Made by a program: the position numbers and the translations under genes | Notes under the pieces: model-generated | Databases searched by the model: none | What the model was told of the DNA's origin: nothing | Seen by the model: only the letters and a program-made list of their open reading frames with translations | From: Fonticula alba | Taxonomy: Eukaryota; Opisthokonta; Rotosphaerida; Fonticulaceae | DNA: 22,709 nt | Assembly (NCBI RefSeq): GCF_000388065.1 | Contig: NW_009242977.1 | Location: 570,053-592,761 of the forward strand | Reading direction: 5' to 3' | Part shown: in pieces, positions 9,177-17,864 of the stretch | How positions within the stretch are numbered: position 1 is the stretch's first letter | Layout of the letters: each line of letters starts with the position of its first letter

Positions 9177-11279
9177 CTACGACCCCCATGCCGGGGAGTC
9201 AGCCCGGTCCGGGTGCAGGCGCTCGGAGTGTGTAGCCTCCAGGCCGGCTGCCACGTCGGCGGTCGCCAGCGGCGGGAGGTTGACTGTCCCCGGGGCTGGC
9301 GGGCTGGCCACGCCCACTCCATCGGAGTGCTGATGGTGGCGCGGCGGGATGGCTATCCCGATGGGTGGTGACAGGCCGTGCGCCTGGGCCCGGCTCGAGG
9401 GCAGACTGCGGACCCCGCCGGGCGGCGGTGGTGGCAGGAAGCTCGCCCCGGGTGACAGAAGCAGCGGCGAAGCCCCAGGCGTCGCCATGGCATCGATCAC
9501 GGCCGCCGTGTGGCTGACGTACCCGAGCCGGCCGCTGCCCGGGCCGAGGCTGGGCCGCGGCCCGCGCGGAGTCTTCACCACCGCCCCGGGCGGCCATCCC
9601 CCTTCGGGATCGGACTCGAGGTCGGGCCCGTCGTCCGAGTCGCCGGGCTGCTTGGAAGCGCGCGAGCCGGGCCGCCCAGACACGGGCCCCGGCGGCGGCG
9701 TCGGCGGCGACGGCGGCAGCGGCGGCGGCGGCATCGCCGTGTGCCACATGATGAAAAGGCTCAGGAGCAGGCCCAGGCCGATGCACGACCAAATGGCGGC
9801 ATAGGGCCCGGCGCGGTGGGCCACTTGGCGGCGGAAGGCGGCCGGCTGGTGGCCGGGCACTCCCACCGGGCCAGGGGGCAGGGGCAGTGGCTCGGGCGCC
9901 CCGGGCGGCCGGGGACGCGGCCCGATCAGCACCGCATCCTCCGGCAGCCGATTGACAAACACCACATACATGTCCAGGGGCCGGGCGCCGCGATTGGGCA
10001 GGACCGCATGGCAGCCACATCCCCGGCACGAAAGGGGCCGGTCCATGGCCGGCGCGTCATCATCCTCGGCCGAGTCGCTTGGGGTGCTCGTTGACCCATC
10101 GCCATTGCCACGGTCATCGGTGTTGCTCCTGCTGCTGCTGCTGCTGCTGCTGCCGCCGCCGCCGCCGCCGCCGGGGCCGGGGCCATCACTCCCGCTGAGG
10201 GTGTCAGCCCCTTGCCCCGGCGATGGCTCAGGCGCCTGGCCGATCACCCACGGCTGCGTATGCTGATACACCCGGGCCGCCACGTCGAAGCGCTGGGACA
10301 CGGTGATGGCGGCCGTGTCGGGCCCCGGGGGCATCCCCTCGACGGCGACCCGGCACCACAGCCGACTGTCCCCGACCAGGCTGATGGTGGCATTGAAGTT
10401 CAGCGGCCCGCCAGGGCGGAAGGTGTCCCGATGGAGGACCGCCATGCCGGCGGCCCCCGGCCCAGGCTGGGCCTTGAGGAAGGCCCGCGCGAGCGGCTGC
10501 TCCAGGTACTCGATGGTCACGCGCAGGCTGGCCAGGTCGTCGGCCGGCTGGCCGCGGTTCGCCAGCTCGGAGATGTCGATGTGCGTCTCGATGTCCACCT
10601 GGGACCCCTGCAGCAGGTCCAGGCCAATGGGCCAGCTGGGCCCGGAGGCCGGGGCAAAGCGCCCGGTCCGGGTGACCCCCCAGCGCACGGGGTCCAGACT
10701 GAGGGCGGGCCTCACCGGTCCGGGAAAGATGACGGCCGTCACCCCGGCGCAGGAGCCCGGGCTCGGGTGGGCGGCCTCGAGCAGCCGAACCCCCGTGGCA
10801 TAGTCCCAGGGTATCTTCTCCATGCGGCTGGTCCCGCCGGCGGCCAGCGATCTTTCCCCGGTCGAAGGGTAGGGAGTTGACAGGCCGGTGATCAGGGCCA
10901 CGGCCGCGAAGAACCCCAGCACCAGGGCCAAGCCGCGCTTGCGATAAGCCCACACCGGAGCCAGGAGGCCCCCGGGGGCCGGGGGCGTGGGGGCCGAGCC
11001 GCGAAGCGACTGCGATCTCGGGGATTTGCCGGCCACCCGGTGGTCGCCGGAGTCGGCCTCGCTCACAAGGGGGGACACCTCCTCGGAGAGGATGTCGGCT
11101 GGTGGGTCCTCATCGAGGCCGGAGCCGCGACCCAGCTGGTGCATGTCCGTGGAGTATGGGTCGCCATCGGGGCCCGGGCCGATGTCCTCCAATTCGATGT
11201 CCTCGTCGGCATAGCCGGTACCCCAGCCGGCGAGATCGGCCGAGTCCGAGTGGAAGAGGTTCGCCGACCGGAGCTCCAT
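9177..11279 (-). CDS. Two-TM membrane protein of 700 aa, possibly TMEM231-like
   Basis: ATG at 11279 (context CACCATGG) to TAG at 9177, 700 aa in one exon. Residues 1-110 are acidic and disordered. YRKR (112-115) precedes a first helix (about 116-134), placing the N-terminus in the cytosol. A loop of about 360 residues follows with an N-glycosylation site (N296-A-T), cysteines at 177, 309, 418, 421 and 423, and a Gly/Ser homopolymer (369-383). A second helix (about 494-512) leads to a Pro-rich cytosolic tail. The loop has a beta-rich block (about 228-310), a motif PWVIGQ (343-348) and a Val/Arg/Pro block just before the second helix. Transition-zone protein TMEM231 has the same order: TM, beta-rich luminal domain, PIWLVG-type motif, then Pro/Val block and TM. 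The resemblance is faint and could be chance. The frame stays open upstream into the assembly gap, so an extra 5' exon is possible. Confidence 0.75.
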   Translation of the reverse strand: MELRSANLFHSDSADLAGWGTGYADEDIELEDIGPGPDGDPYSTDMHQLGRGSGLDEDPPADILSEEVSPLVSEADSGDHRVAGKSPRSQSLRGSAPTPPAPGGLLAPVWAYRKRGLALVLGFFAAVALITGLSTPYPSTGERSLAAGGTSRMEKIPWDYATGVRLLEAAHPSPGSCAGVTAVIFPGPVRPALSLDPVRWGVTRTGRFAPASGPSWPIGLDLLQGSQVDIETHIDISELANRGQPADDLASLRVTIEYLEQPLARAFLKAQPGPGAAGMAVLHRDTFRPGGPLNFNATISLVGDSRLWCRVAVEGMPPGPDTAAITVSQRFDVAARVYQHTQPWVIGQAPEPSPGQGADTLSGSDGPGPGGGGGGGSSSSSSSRSNTDDRGNGDGSTSTPSDSAEDDDAPAMDRPLSCRGCGCHAVLPNRGARPLDMYVVFVNRLPEDAVLIGPRPRPPGAPEPLPLPPGPVGVPGHQPAAFRRQVAHRAGPYAAIWSCIGLGLLLSLFIMWHTAMPPPPLPPSPPTPPPGPVSGRPGSRASKQPGDSDDGPDLESDPEGGWPPGAVVKTPRGPRPSLGPGSGRLGYVSHTAAVIDAMATPGASPLLLSPGASFLPPPPPGGVRSLPSSRAQAHGLSPPIGIAIPPRHHQHSDGVGVASPPAPGTVNLPPLATADVAAGLEATHSERLHPDRADSPAWGS
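10130..10172. repeat. CTG and CCG triplet runs in coding sequence
   Basis: CTG units (10130-10151) followed by CCG units (10152-10172), read on the minus strand as glycine then serine homopolymers in the 700-aa membrane protein. Triplet repeats keep the frame, unlike the dinucleotide and homopolymer repeats, which are confined to non-coding DNA here. Confidence 0.9.
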
Positions 11280-11340
11280 GGTGCATGAGTCCGTGGGCGG
11301 ATGCGCGATATGCGGGTAACCAGTATGTTGGTGGTGGCAG

Positions 11341-11750
11341 NNNNNNNNNNNNNNNNNNNNNNNNNNNNNNNNNNNNNNNNNNNNNNNNNNNNNNNNNNNN
11401 NNNNNNNNNNNNNNNNNNNNNNNNNNNNNNNNNNNNNNNNNNNNNNNNNNNNNNNNNNNNNNNNNNNNNNNNNNNNNNNNNNNNNNNNNNNNNNNNNNNN
11501 NNNNNNNNNNNNNNNNNNNNNNNNNNNNNNNNNNNNNNNNNNNNNNNNNNNNNNNNNNNNNNNNNNNNNNNNNNNNNNNNNNNNNNNNNNNNNNNNNNNN
11601 NNNNNNNNNNNNNNNNNNNNNNNNNNNNNNNNNNNNNNNNNNNNNNNNNNNNNNNNNNNNNNNNNNNNNNNNNNNNNNNNNNNNNNNNNNNNNNNNNNNN
11701 NNNNNNNNNNNNNNNNNNNNNNNNNNNNNNNNNNNNNNNNNNNNNNNNNN
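11341..11750. other. Assembly gap (410 N)
   Basis: Unsequenced bases. The right edge resumes in a C-rich run, consistent with a scaffold gap at a homopolymer. Frames that cross the gap are meaningless. Confidence 1.
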
Positions 11751-13539
11751 CCCCCCGCCCCCTCTTTCGGAGCTCGGCGGGCATATTGCATGCCCCGCCG
11801 CGCGCTTGGCCGCGGCCCACTGCCCTCCTCGCCGTGCCCCCGCCCGAATCTTGCACACATCCAAACAAACGCCTCCACACATCCAGCCAGCCAGTCAGCC
11901 AGAAAGGCAGACAGACAAGTCCATCAGAGAGGTAACTGCGGCCTGGGCGAGGGGCGGGAAAGGATGGACTGCCACCTCCCAAAGGATCCCCCCCCCTCCA
12001 GCTGTGGATGCTCTCGCGAAAAGAGCTTATCCGGGTTTCCGACTGCGCGCCACCCGTTCTCGCCGTCCCCCCGGCCGTGCCCTCTCGCGGCCGCCGCAGT
12101 GCCGGGACTTCCCGCGGGGCCGAATCGTGGGGTAGACGTTCTCGCCAATGGAGGCGGCCGAAGAGACGACCATCGTGAATGGGCATATCACTGGATATCC
12201 CAACGAAGCCAGTGTGACTGGCAAACCGGGCGCACGCCTCAGAACGCCCGCCACCAGAACGCTGGCCAACGTATGCGGGTCCTCCGCCTCCCAGCCCGGG
12301 GCTCACGCTCGCCGGCCTCGGGGGGGGGCGGGCGCGGCAGGAAGGGGCTGCCACACGACCTGTGCCGGAAGACCGAACAGGGCCCGCGCCCCAGGGTCCC
12401 CCCGCCCCCCATCCCTCGGAGAGGGCCTCGCCCATCTGCGCGCGGCAAGCAGCCTCCCCGAAGTGAGGTCCATGGTGGGACCCCGGTTACGGAAGAACCG
12501 TTCGCCATGGCCCGGGCAGGCCAGCCGGTGCTGAGATGCACCCCCGACCGAAACCGGCCAAGGAGGCCCGGCCCCTCAGCGCCCAAGGCCGCGGGGCGTC
12601 AGCACGCGCACAACCCCCCCCCCCCCTCCTTTCCCCGGAGCACAGGGGGCATGTGTATGCGCGTGTGTCGTGCTTTGGCGCCTGCGAGTGCCCGTGTGCG
12701 TGTGTGACAGCCCCGCCGGGGAGGGCCTGGCGCGCGGCGTGACCCGCGTCCTGCCGCCGCGCCGGACCGGGTTAATTTAATCCACGCGCGAGGAACACAC
12801 TTCCGCCGCGTGGGCACATGATATGCCGCGGCGCGGCGTGGTCAGATCTCGGCGCGCGCGGCGCGCGCGTTGTCTCTCGGGCCAGCGATCCGGGGGTGCC
12901 TGGCGCGCCTCGGCGCACATGCAGCCACACGGCCGGCGGGGCCCATCGTGCGGAGCAGCGAGCGCGGTCGACACGAGGGGGGGGGGGGGGACCGCCCAGG
13001 CCCCGTTCGGGTCGGCGGCCTCTCCGCTCCCCCTTCAAGGGCCTGCCCAATCTCCCAGGCATGTGTGCTGCCGGATAGATCCCCCTCCCTCTCGCCCCTC
13101 CCCTGCCCCGCGCACTCTTCCCTGCCCCCTCCCCCTTGGTCCTTCTCCCTCTTTCCCTCCTCCTTCCCAAGCCCACCCCCTCTCCTTCCTTGCCATCTGG
13201 CTTTGTTGCCCACACATACATCCCTCCCCCCCCCCCTTGTCCCTGGTCTCTCGTCTCCCCTGCCACCAAAGCGTGCCCCGTTCGCCGCCCCGCCCTCCCA
13301 TCCCGGCATCCCTCTTGGCTTAGACCTTCCGCTGGCGAGCGCGGCCAAGATGTACGCCCGCCCTGTCTCTCTCTCTCTCTCTCTCTCTACCTCTGCCGCA
13401 CCCTCCATCCCTCCCGCCTCGCAGGATCTTCCCTCATCCTACCATCCCCTTCTTGCTCACCCTCCCCTCGCTCCCTGGCCTCCTCGCTCCTCCTCCTTCA
13501 GATCGACCAAGCGCGCGCGCGCCCTCTGTCCCATCAAAC
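11751..13539. other. Divergent intergenic region upstream of the zinc-knuckle gene
   Basis: No reading frame here looks like a protein family; the best ATG frame (12148 onward) turns into Arg/Pro-rich low complexity within 60 codons. It includes a short AT block GGGTTAATTTAATCC (12769-12783) in very GC-rich DNA, a G-run (12977-12990) and a nearly pure pyrimidine region of about 430 nt (13080-13510) leading to the start codon. Pyrimidine-rich leaders also precede the Nop6-like and SNAPC3 genes, so this may be the core promoter or 5'UTR style of the organism. Confidence 0.5.
13352..13501 (+). other. Possible 5'UTR intron of the zinc-knuckle gene
   Basis: GTACGC at 13352 matches the donor form of true introns in this window. 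It is followed by a CT microsatellite (13367-13388) and ends at TCCTCCTTCAG (13501), 38 nt before the ATG at 13540. The upstream exon has a stop (TAG at 13321) in one frame and no recognisable coding content. Confidence 0.4.
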
Positions 13540-16500
13540 ATGATGTCCCTTCCGTATTTGCTCACCCGGCCGGCCGGCCAGGCTGCATTCACCATGCCGC
13601 AGTGGGCCCCGGGCTCCGGGCTACTCCTCGCCCGGGCTCTGGCCACCTATCATTCCGGAGCCGGAAACCAGGATGAGAATAGCGTCAGTTTGAACATTTT
13701 CAAAGCCGCTCGTCGTCGAGCGCCGGCCACCTCGGCCTCGGCATCTGCCGCCACCAGCACCGCGGCCGGGTCCGCCGCCGCCCCCGAGGACCCCGGCTCG
13801 GGGAGCTGGGCCGCGCGCCAGCACGCGCAACTTGCCCGGCACCCGGATCGCAAGGGCAACCCCGGGTATGCCTATCTTGCAGGGTTTGGCACCATCTCCG
13901 AAGGGGGCAACAATGCAGCCCCGGAGGGAGAGGCCGAACCGACCGGCGACGACAAGGAACTTGCCCCTGCGGCCCTGCGGCGGCAGAAGCGCCTCTTGCG
14001 CCAGCGCCAGCGGTCGCAGTCGCGCAAGTCGTCCGACCACCAGTGTGACCATGATCACAGCTGTGGCGATGATCATGACGATGCCGATGATGCCGATGAT
14101 GCCGATGATGCTGATGGGACGGACGGTGTTTATGACAGCGCTGATGAGCACCACACCGCGTCGGACTGCGACCATGACCATTCCCACGGCCACGGCTCCT
14201 CCCCCGCTGGCGGCCAAGCCAAGCGGCCCCCCTCGCGCCGGGCCGCCAACCACCGGTCCCACTCATGGTCCAGGAGTGCCATCTCCCCGGGCGAGGTGAA
14301 GACCTTCATGCGCCGGGTCAAGGGCAACATGTGTCTGCTGTGTGGCACCCACCCAAGCAGCCAGCCCTGCCTGAATCCGCAGCTCCAAAAGCTCGGGCTC
14401 ACCTTCATCCACAACCGGAATCCCTTTTCCTACATTTCGGCCCAGGAGTACTCCTTCTCCTCGGCGTGCGTCTTTTGCGGCGAGGTGAACCACGCGTCCG
14501 CCGACTGTCGCCTTGCCCGGCGCATCGGCGTCAGCTACTCGCCGAATGGGTTTTCCCGGCCGTCGGAGCTGACCCTGGCCCTGTCGAGCCAGGGCCTGTG
14601 CTCCTTTTGCCTGGCCCCCCACTCGTCATGGGACTGCCCGGATCGGCCCTACTACGCCGGTGTTTCGACGCCGGTCCCCTGCAAGGACAGCCAGGCTCTG
14701 AGCCAGCGCTTTTCGGCCGACCTGTGCGTGGTGTGCGGCAAGCACTCCTATGCCGATGTCTGTCCGGAACTCCTGTCCCAGGGGGTCATCTATGTGGGGC
14801 ATGCCTTTCCCTTTGGCCGCCTGGTCAAGGACGTGGCCCGGAGCCAGCACGCCCTGGCCATGACCCCGATGCTGACCACGCCGGTGCGCATGCCGCCGCA
14901 TTTCAACCGCGAGAACTACCCCAACATGGATCCGCGGTCGTTGTCGGTGCTGGAGCAATTCTACCGCCTGCGCAAGGAACAGGGCTTCACCCTGCAGCCG
15001 GATCAGTGTGCCATTTGCGGGCTGACGCACCCGGTGCCGGGGCTTTGTCAGCCGGCTTTGCGGGCTGGCTACCGGTTTACGCATGACTTCAACCGGTACA
15101 TCTATTCCTCGGCTCTGGTCCGCTCAGCGGCCCAGGGGACCCTGTCGAACAATTTCCACCAGCGCTCGGCCACCCCCTTCGGCGACCCCTTCTTCACGGC
15201 GGCGATCCAGGGCCAGCGACTGAACCCGCGCCCGTGGGCTGAGGGCGAATCGGCGAGCGGCTCGGCCGCCGGTTCCCCGGCCGTCGGGTCCATGTTCACC
15301 GGCACGGGCATGGCCAATTACCCGGATGACCAGTCTCTCGGCGAGTCAGACGAGCTGACCCCCGGCATCTCGCTGACCCCCTTCCGGACCATCCCTCCCA
15401 CCGGGATCCGGGGCCAGGAGCCGCGCATCATCCAGCCGGCCAGTCGCGTGCAATTGTCCAATTCCCTGCGCCTGTTGAAGTCCATCGGGACCAAGGTCCA
15501 CCACCGGTTCTTGCCATACTCCAGCCTCCTGGCCACCGAGGGACAATCCCTGTGTGGCTATTGCTTCGAGCATAGTGCGCACTTGCCGTGCCCGGTTCTC
15601 CAGCGCCTGGACATCTTGCTGCAGTACAACATCTTCCACCTGCCGGCGCAGGCGACCCAGGACCAGCGCCTCCGCGAGGGCTTGTGCCCGGTGTGCGGCA
15701 CCCATCCGGCCACGGTGTCCTGCTTCCTGTACGACGTGCTGGCATTGGACCCGCGCAATCCGCTGCTCCGGCTGCCGGGGCTGATGTCCACGCGCAATGA
15801 CCTCGGCATGTGCCGGCTGTGTGGGCTCCACGCCAAGGACACCCCCTGCCGGGCCATCAACAGCCTCGGCTGGGAGGTCAACTCGCATGCCTTCAACATG
15901 CGCAAGACCCGGCAATACCCGCTGGAAATGAATGGCATGTGCTCCTTCTGCGGGCGGCATTCCAATACGGAGGCCTGCCCGCACTTCCCCTCCACGTCGG
16001 CCCTCTATGTGCGGAATACGCTGGTCGTGTCGCCCTTCATGCAGGAGCTCTCCTCCCGGCATGACATTTGCCCCACCTGCTTCGGGCACAGCCAGCTGAG
16101 CAAGTGCCCGGTGGCGCATCAGGTCAATTTGCGCACCTACCCGCGCTTCCAGAACCCCATGCTGCCGGTGACCGTGCGCAAGCAGGGGCTCTACTATACG
16201 CCGGAGCCGCACCCGGATCCCATCTACCTGCCGGATGAGCAGGTGATGGTGGTGCGCCGGAGCCAGATCGGGGAGATATGTGCCATTTGTCTGAAGGACC
16301 ATCCTCCCTCGGAGCGCTGTGTGTCCCTCTTTGAGGGGGAGAATTTGGTGCAATTGCGCAAGCAGCTGTACCGCCGGGCGGTGGCGTCCACCATTTGCGA
16401 GATGTGCCCCCTGTGCTCGGCCCATCCGCTGGATGAGCCCTGTCCGTACTACCTGTCGCCGGAGCGCCTGACCCGGGTGCGTGTGACGCAGGAGCGCCGG

Positions 16501-17568
16501 GCGGAGCGTGCCCGGCGCGAGGGCCTGCCCATTCCGTCCAACCGCCCGGGGCGCAATCCGCACCACTCGGCCGGGCCCGGCATCGCCGGGACCAACAGCC
16601 AGCAGCCCCTGGACTCGATGATCATCACGGCGGTGGTGTCGCATGGCGGCCGCAAGGGCTCGGTCCTGCTTCGGGGCCGGCTGCACTTGCACCCGAATGA
16701 GCTGGAAGAGCGCCTGCAAAGCCAACGGTGCCTGTACTGTGGCCTGCATGGGAATGCCCAGCCGTGCGCCCTCATGGCGTCTCTCGGGTTCGTGGTGACC
16801 GGGCCCCATCGGCAATTGCAAATGGCGGCCGAGGCTCGTGCCGTGGCCGAGGACCTGGGCCTGTGCCTGCGGTGCTTCTCACATCACCGGTCGCGGCCGT
16901 GCGACGAGTCGGTGGCCAACAGCGCGGCCGGCCGGGCTGGCCTGCCGCTGGCCGTGTCGGATGAGCTCTTCGCGCGGTACTTTGATCCGGAATCGCCGGA
17001 CTTCCGGGCCCCCAGCGGCCCGGCCTCCCTGGGCACCGCCGGGCGCAAGATGAATGTCCTGCTGCCGGCCGAGTACTTCGAGTCCGTGTCGCCGGTCAAC
17101 TCGTCGCTGAACTTCTCGCACAACTTCCTGCGCACGGTGTCCATCATCCGGGACACCCTGCTCAAGAATCACATCTACAAGCCGTGTCTCTTCTGCGATG
17201 TGGTGCACGGGCATGAGCCCTGCCCGCAGCTGACCAAGCTGGGCTTCATCCACAATGGCCACTCGCGCAATCCGCTGCAGGTGCGCCTGGATGTGTTGAT
17301 TTCTCGGAATATCGCACGGAACTGCGGCATTTGCGGCTCGCATCCGGATTCGCTCGAGTGCCCGATCGTGGCGCAAATGGGCGTGCGCTTCGTCAACAAC
17401 CGCTTCTATCCCCAGACAAACATCGAGTCGAACAAGCGCAACCACTGCCACCTGTGTCTGCTGCACCTGGCCAGCGAGCAGTGCCCCTTCCTGTCGTTGG
17501 TTCACCAGTCGACGCCGACCCGGGCGCGCGATCCCCTGGCCAAGCTCCGCATTGCCAACAACCTGTGA
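13540..17568 (+). CDS. Giant tandem zinc-knuckle-like repeat protein, unknown family
   Basis: Uninterrupted frame of 1342 aa from ATG at 13540. Residues 1-40 lack acids, carry spaced Arg and end in RALATYHS, like a mitochondrial presequence. Residues about 165-222 are Asp/His-rich with several Cys. From residue 265 to the end there are 17 modules of C-x2-C-x2-4-H-x4-5-C. The first Cys falls at 265, 310, 354, 396, 490, 672, 716, 758, 801, 844, 914, 956, 1064, 1109, 1216, 1262 and 1303. Adjacent modules are 41-46 residues apart; larger gaps are 70, 94, 107, 108 and 182. Module 2 is a canonical CCHC zinc knuckle (CX2CX4HX4C); most others are CX2CX2HX5C. Each is followed by a CP-x4-LG-x-x-F-x-x-N-like linker. 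Zinc knuckles usually bind single-stranded RNA or DNA, so RNA binding, perhaps in mitochondria, is a reasonable inference but not shown. The frame stops at TGA 17566; 44 more in-frame codons follow to TGA 17698 and carry the rest of an 18th module. I do not recognise the family. Confidence 0.88.
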   Translation: MMSLPYLLTRPAGQAAFTMPQWAPGSGLLLARALATYHSGAGNQDENSVSLNIFKAARRRAPATSASASAATSTAAGSAAAPEDPGSGSWAARQHAQLARHPDRKGNPGYAYLAGFGTISEGGNNAAPEGEAEPTGDDKELAPAALRRQKRLLRQRQRSQSRKSSDHQCDHDHSCGDDHDDADDADDADDADGTDGVYDSADEHHTASDCDHDHSHGHGSSPAGGQAKRPPSRRAANHRSHSWSRSAISPGEVKTFMRRVKGNMCLLCGTHPSSQPCLNPQLQKLGLTFIHNRNPFSYISAQEYSFSSACVFCGEVNHASADCRLARRIGVSYSPNGFSRPSELTLALSSQGLCSFCLAPHSSWDCPDRPYYAGVSTPVPCKDSQALSQRFSADLCVVCGKHSYADVCPELLSQGVIYVGHAFPFGRLVKDVARSQHALAMTPMLTTPVRMPPHFNRENYPNMDPRSLSVLEQFYRLRKEQGFTLQPDQCAICGLTHPVPGLCQPALRAGYRFTHDFNRYIYSSALVRSAAQGTLSNNFHQRSATPFGDPFFTAAIQGQRLNPRPWAEGESASGSAAGSPAVGSMFTGTGMANYPDDQSLGESDELTPGISLTPFRTIPPTGIRGQEPRIIQPASRVQLSNSLRLLKSIGTKVHHRFLPYSSLLATEGQSLCGYCFEHSAHLPCPVLQRLDILLQYNIFHLPAQATQDQRLREGLCPVCGTHPATVSCFLYDVLALDPRNPLLRLPGLMSTRNDLGMCRLCGLHAKDTPCRAINSLGWEVNSHAFNMRKTRQYPLEMNGMCSFCGRHSNTEACPHFPSTSALYVRNTLVVSPFMQELSSRHDICPTCFGHSQLSKCPVAHQVNLRTYPRFQNPMLPVTVRKQGLYYTPEPHPDPIYLPDEQVMVVRRSQIGEICAICLKDHPPSERCVSLFEGENLVQLRKQLYRRAVASTICEMCPLCSAHPLDEPCPYYLSPERLTRVRVTQERRAERARREGLPIPSNRPGRNPHHSAGPGIAGTNSQQPLDSMIITAVVSHGGRKGSVLLRGRLHLHPNELEERLQSQRCLYCGLHGNAQPCALMASLGFVVTGPHRQLQMAAEARAVAEDLGLCLRCFSHHRSRPCDESVANSAAGRAGLPLAVSDELFARYFDPESPDFRAPSGPASLGTAGRKMNVLLPAEYFESVSPVNSSLNFSHNFLRTVSIIRDTLLKNHIYKPCLFCDVVHGHEPCPQLTKLGFIHNGHSRNPLQVRLDVLISRNIARNCGICGSHPDSLECPIVAQMGVRFVNNRFYPQTNIESNKRNHCHLCLLHLASEQCPFLSLVHQSTPTRARDPLAKLRIANNL
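14029..14205 (+). other. Asp/His-rich, metal-binding-like segment of the zinc-knuckle protein
   Basis: This encodes runs such as DHQCDHDHSC, DDADDADDAD and DCDHDHSHGHG. The repeated GAT-GCC-GAT codons at about 14081-14111 show local triplet expansion. Dense His/Asp/Cys clusters of this kind bind zinc, nickel or copper in metal chaperones and transporters. Here it sits just before the zinc-knuckle array, so a zinc-handling role is plausible. Confidence 0.6.
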
Positions 17569-17700
17569 CTTACCTGTGGCAACCATGAGTACCGCGAGGA
17601 CATGGCCAACTGCCCGCGTGCCGCCGAGGCGGCAGCCGTCCGCCGGTCGGCCGATTCCACCCGCCGCCGGACGGAGATGTCCCGGTTGCGCACCATGTGA
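17566..17700 (+). other. In-frame TGA at a ligand-cysteine position, with an 18th repeat module beyond it
   Basis: TGA 17566-17568 is codon 1343, 40 residues after the first Cys of module 17 (1303), matching the repeat period. The next codons read L-T-C-G-N-H and, nine codons after His, C-P-R, ending at TGA 17698-17700. The TGA thus occupies the first Cys of C-x2-C-G-x-H...C-P. The His-Cys spacing is eight residues instead of four or five, so the module is not perfect. Possible explanations are a Cys-to-stop mutation (TGC or TGT to TGA), a sequencing error, stop readthrough, or selenocysteine insertion. Confidence 0.7.
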
Positions 17701-17786
17701 TGGGGGACCGGCGGGAGGCCCTTTGCCCGGTCTTGTCTACTTCCCCCCCCCTCCCCCCTCCCCCCTCCCCTCTCCTCTCTTTCCTT

Positions 17787-17824
17787 TGCCCTCTGCCCTC
17801 TGCCCTCTGCCCTCTGCCCTCTGC
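17787..17824. repeat. TGCCCTC 7-bp tandem array (about five copies)
   Basis: Head-to-tail TGCCCTC units, all pyrimidine except one G per unit, in the 3' flank of the zinc-knuckle gene. Confidence 0.9.
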
Positions 17825-17847
17825 CTCCTCCTGTGCTGGCGGTAGGG

Positions 17848-17864
17848 ACACACACACACACACA
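17848..17864. repeat. CA dinucleotide run
   Basis: Short ACACAC tract between the zinc-knuckle gene and SNAPC3. Confidence 0.85.

Noticed and set aside
11110-12435. Open frames running across the N gap
   Set aside because: The gap is translated as unknown residues, so continuity is artificial; the flanking parts show no family features except the membrane protein that starts at 11279.
15346-16821. 491-codon minus-strand frame inside the zinc-knuckle gene
   Set aside because: The plus strand has regular Cys/His modules over the same stretch; the antisense frame is His/Arg/Gly-rich without motifs.
17566-17568. Reassignment of TGA to cysteine in the whole genetic code
   Set aside because: The Ap4A phosphorylase gene ends in TGA right at the expected C-terminus, and the extended zinc-knuckle frame also ends in TGA followed by low-complexity sequence, so TGA works as a stop here.
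17761-17830. CRISPR-like array
   Set aside because: The repeats are contiguous 7-mers without spacers, a minisatellite in a eukaryotic intergenic region.
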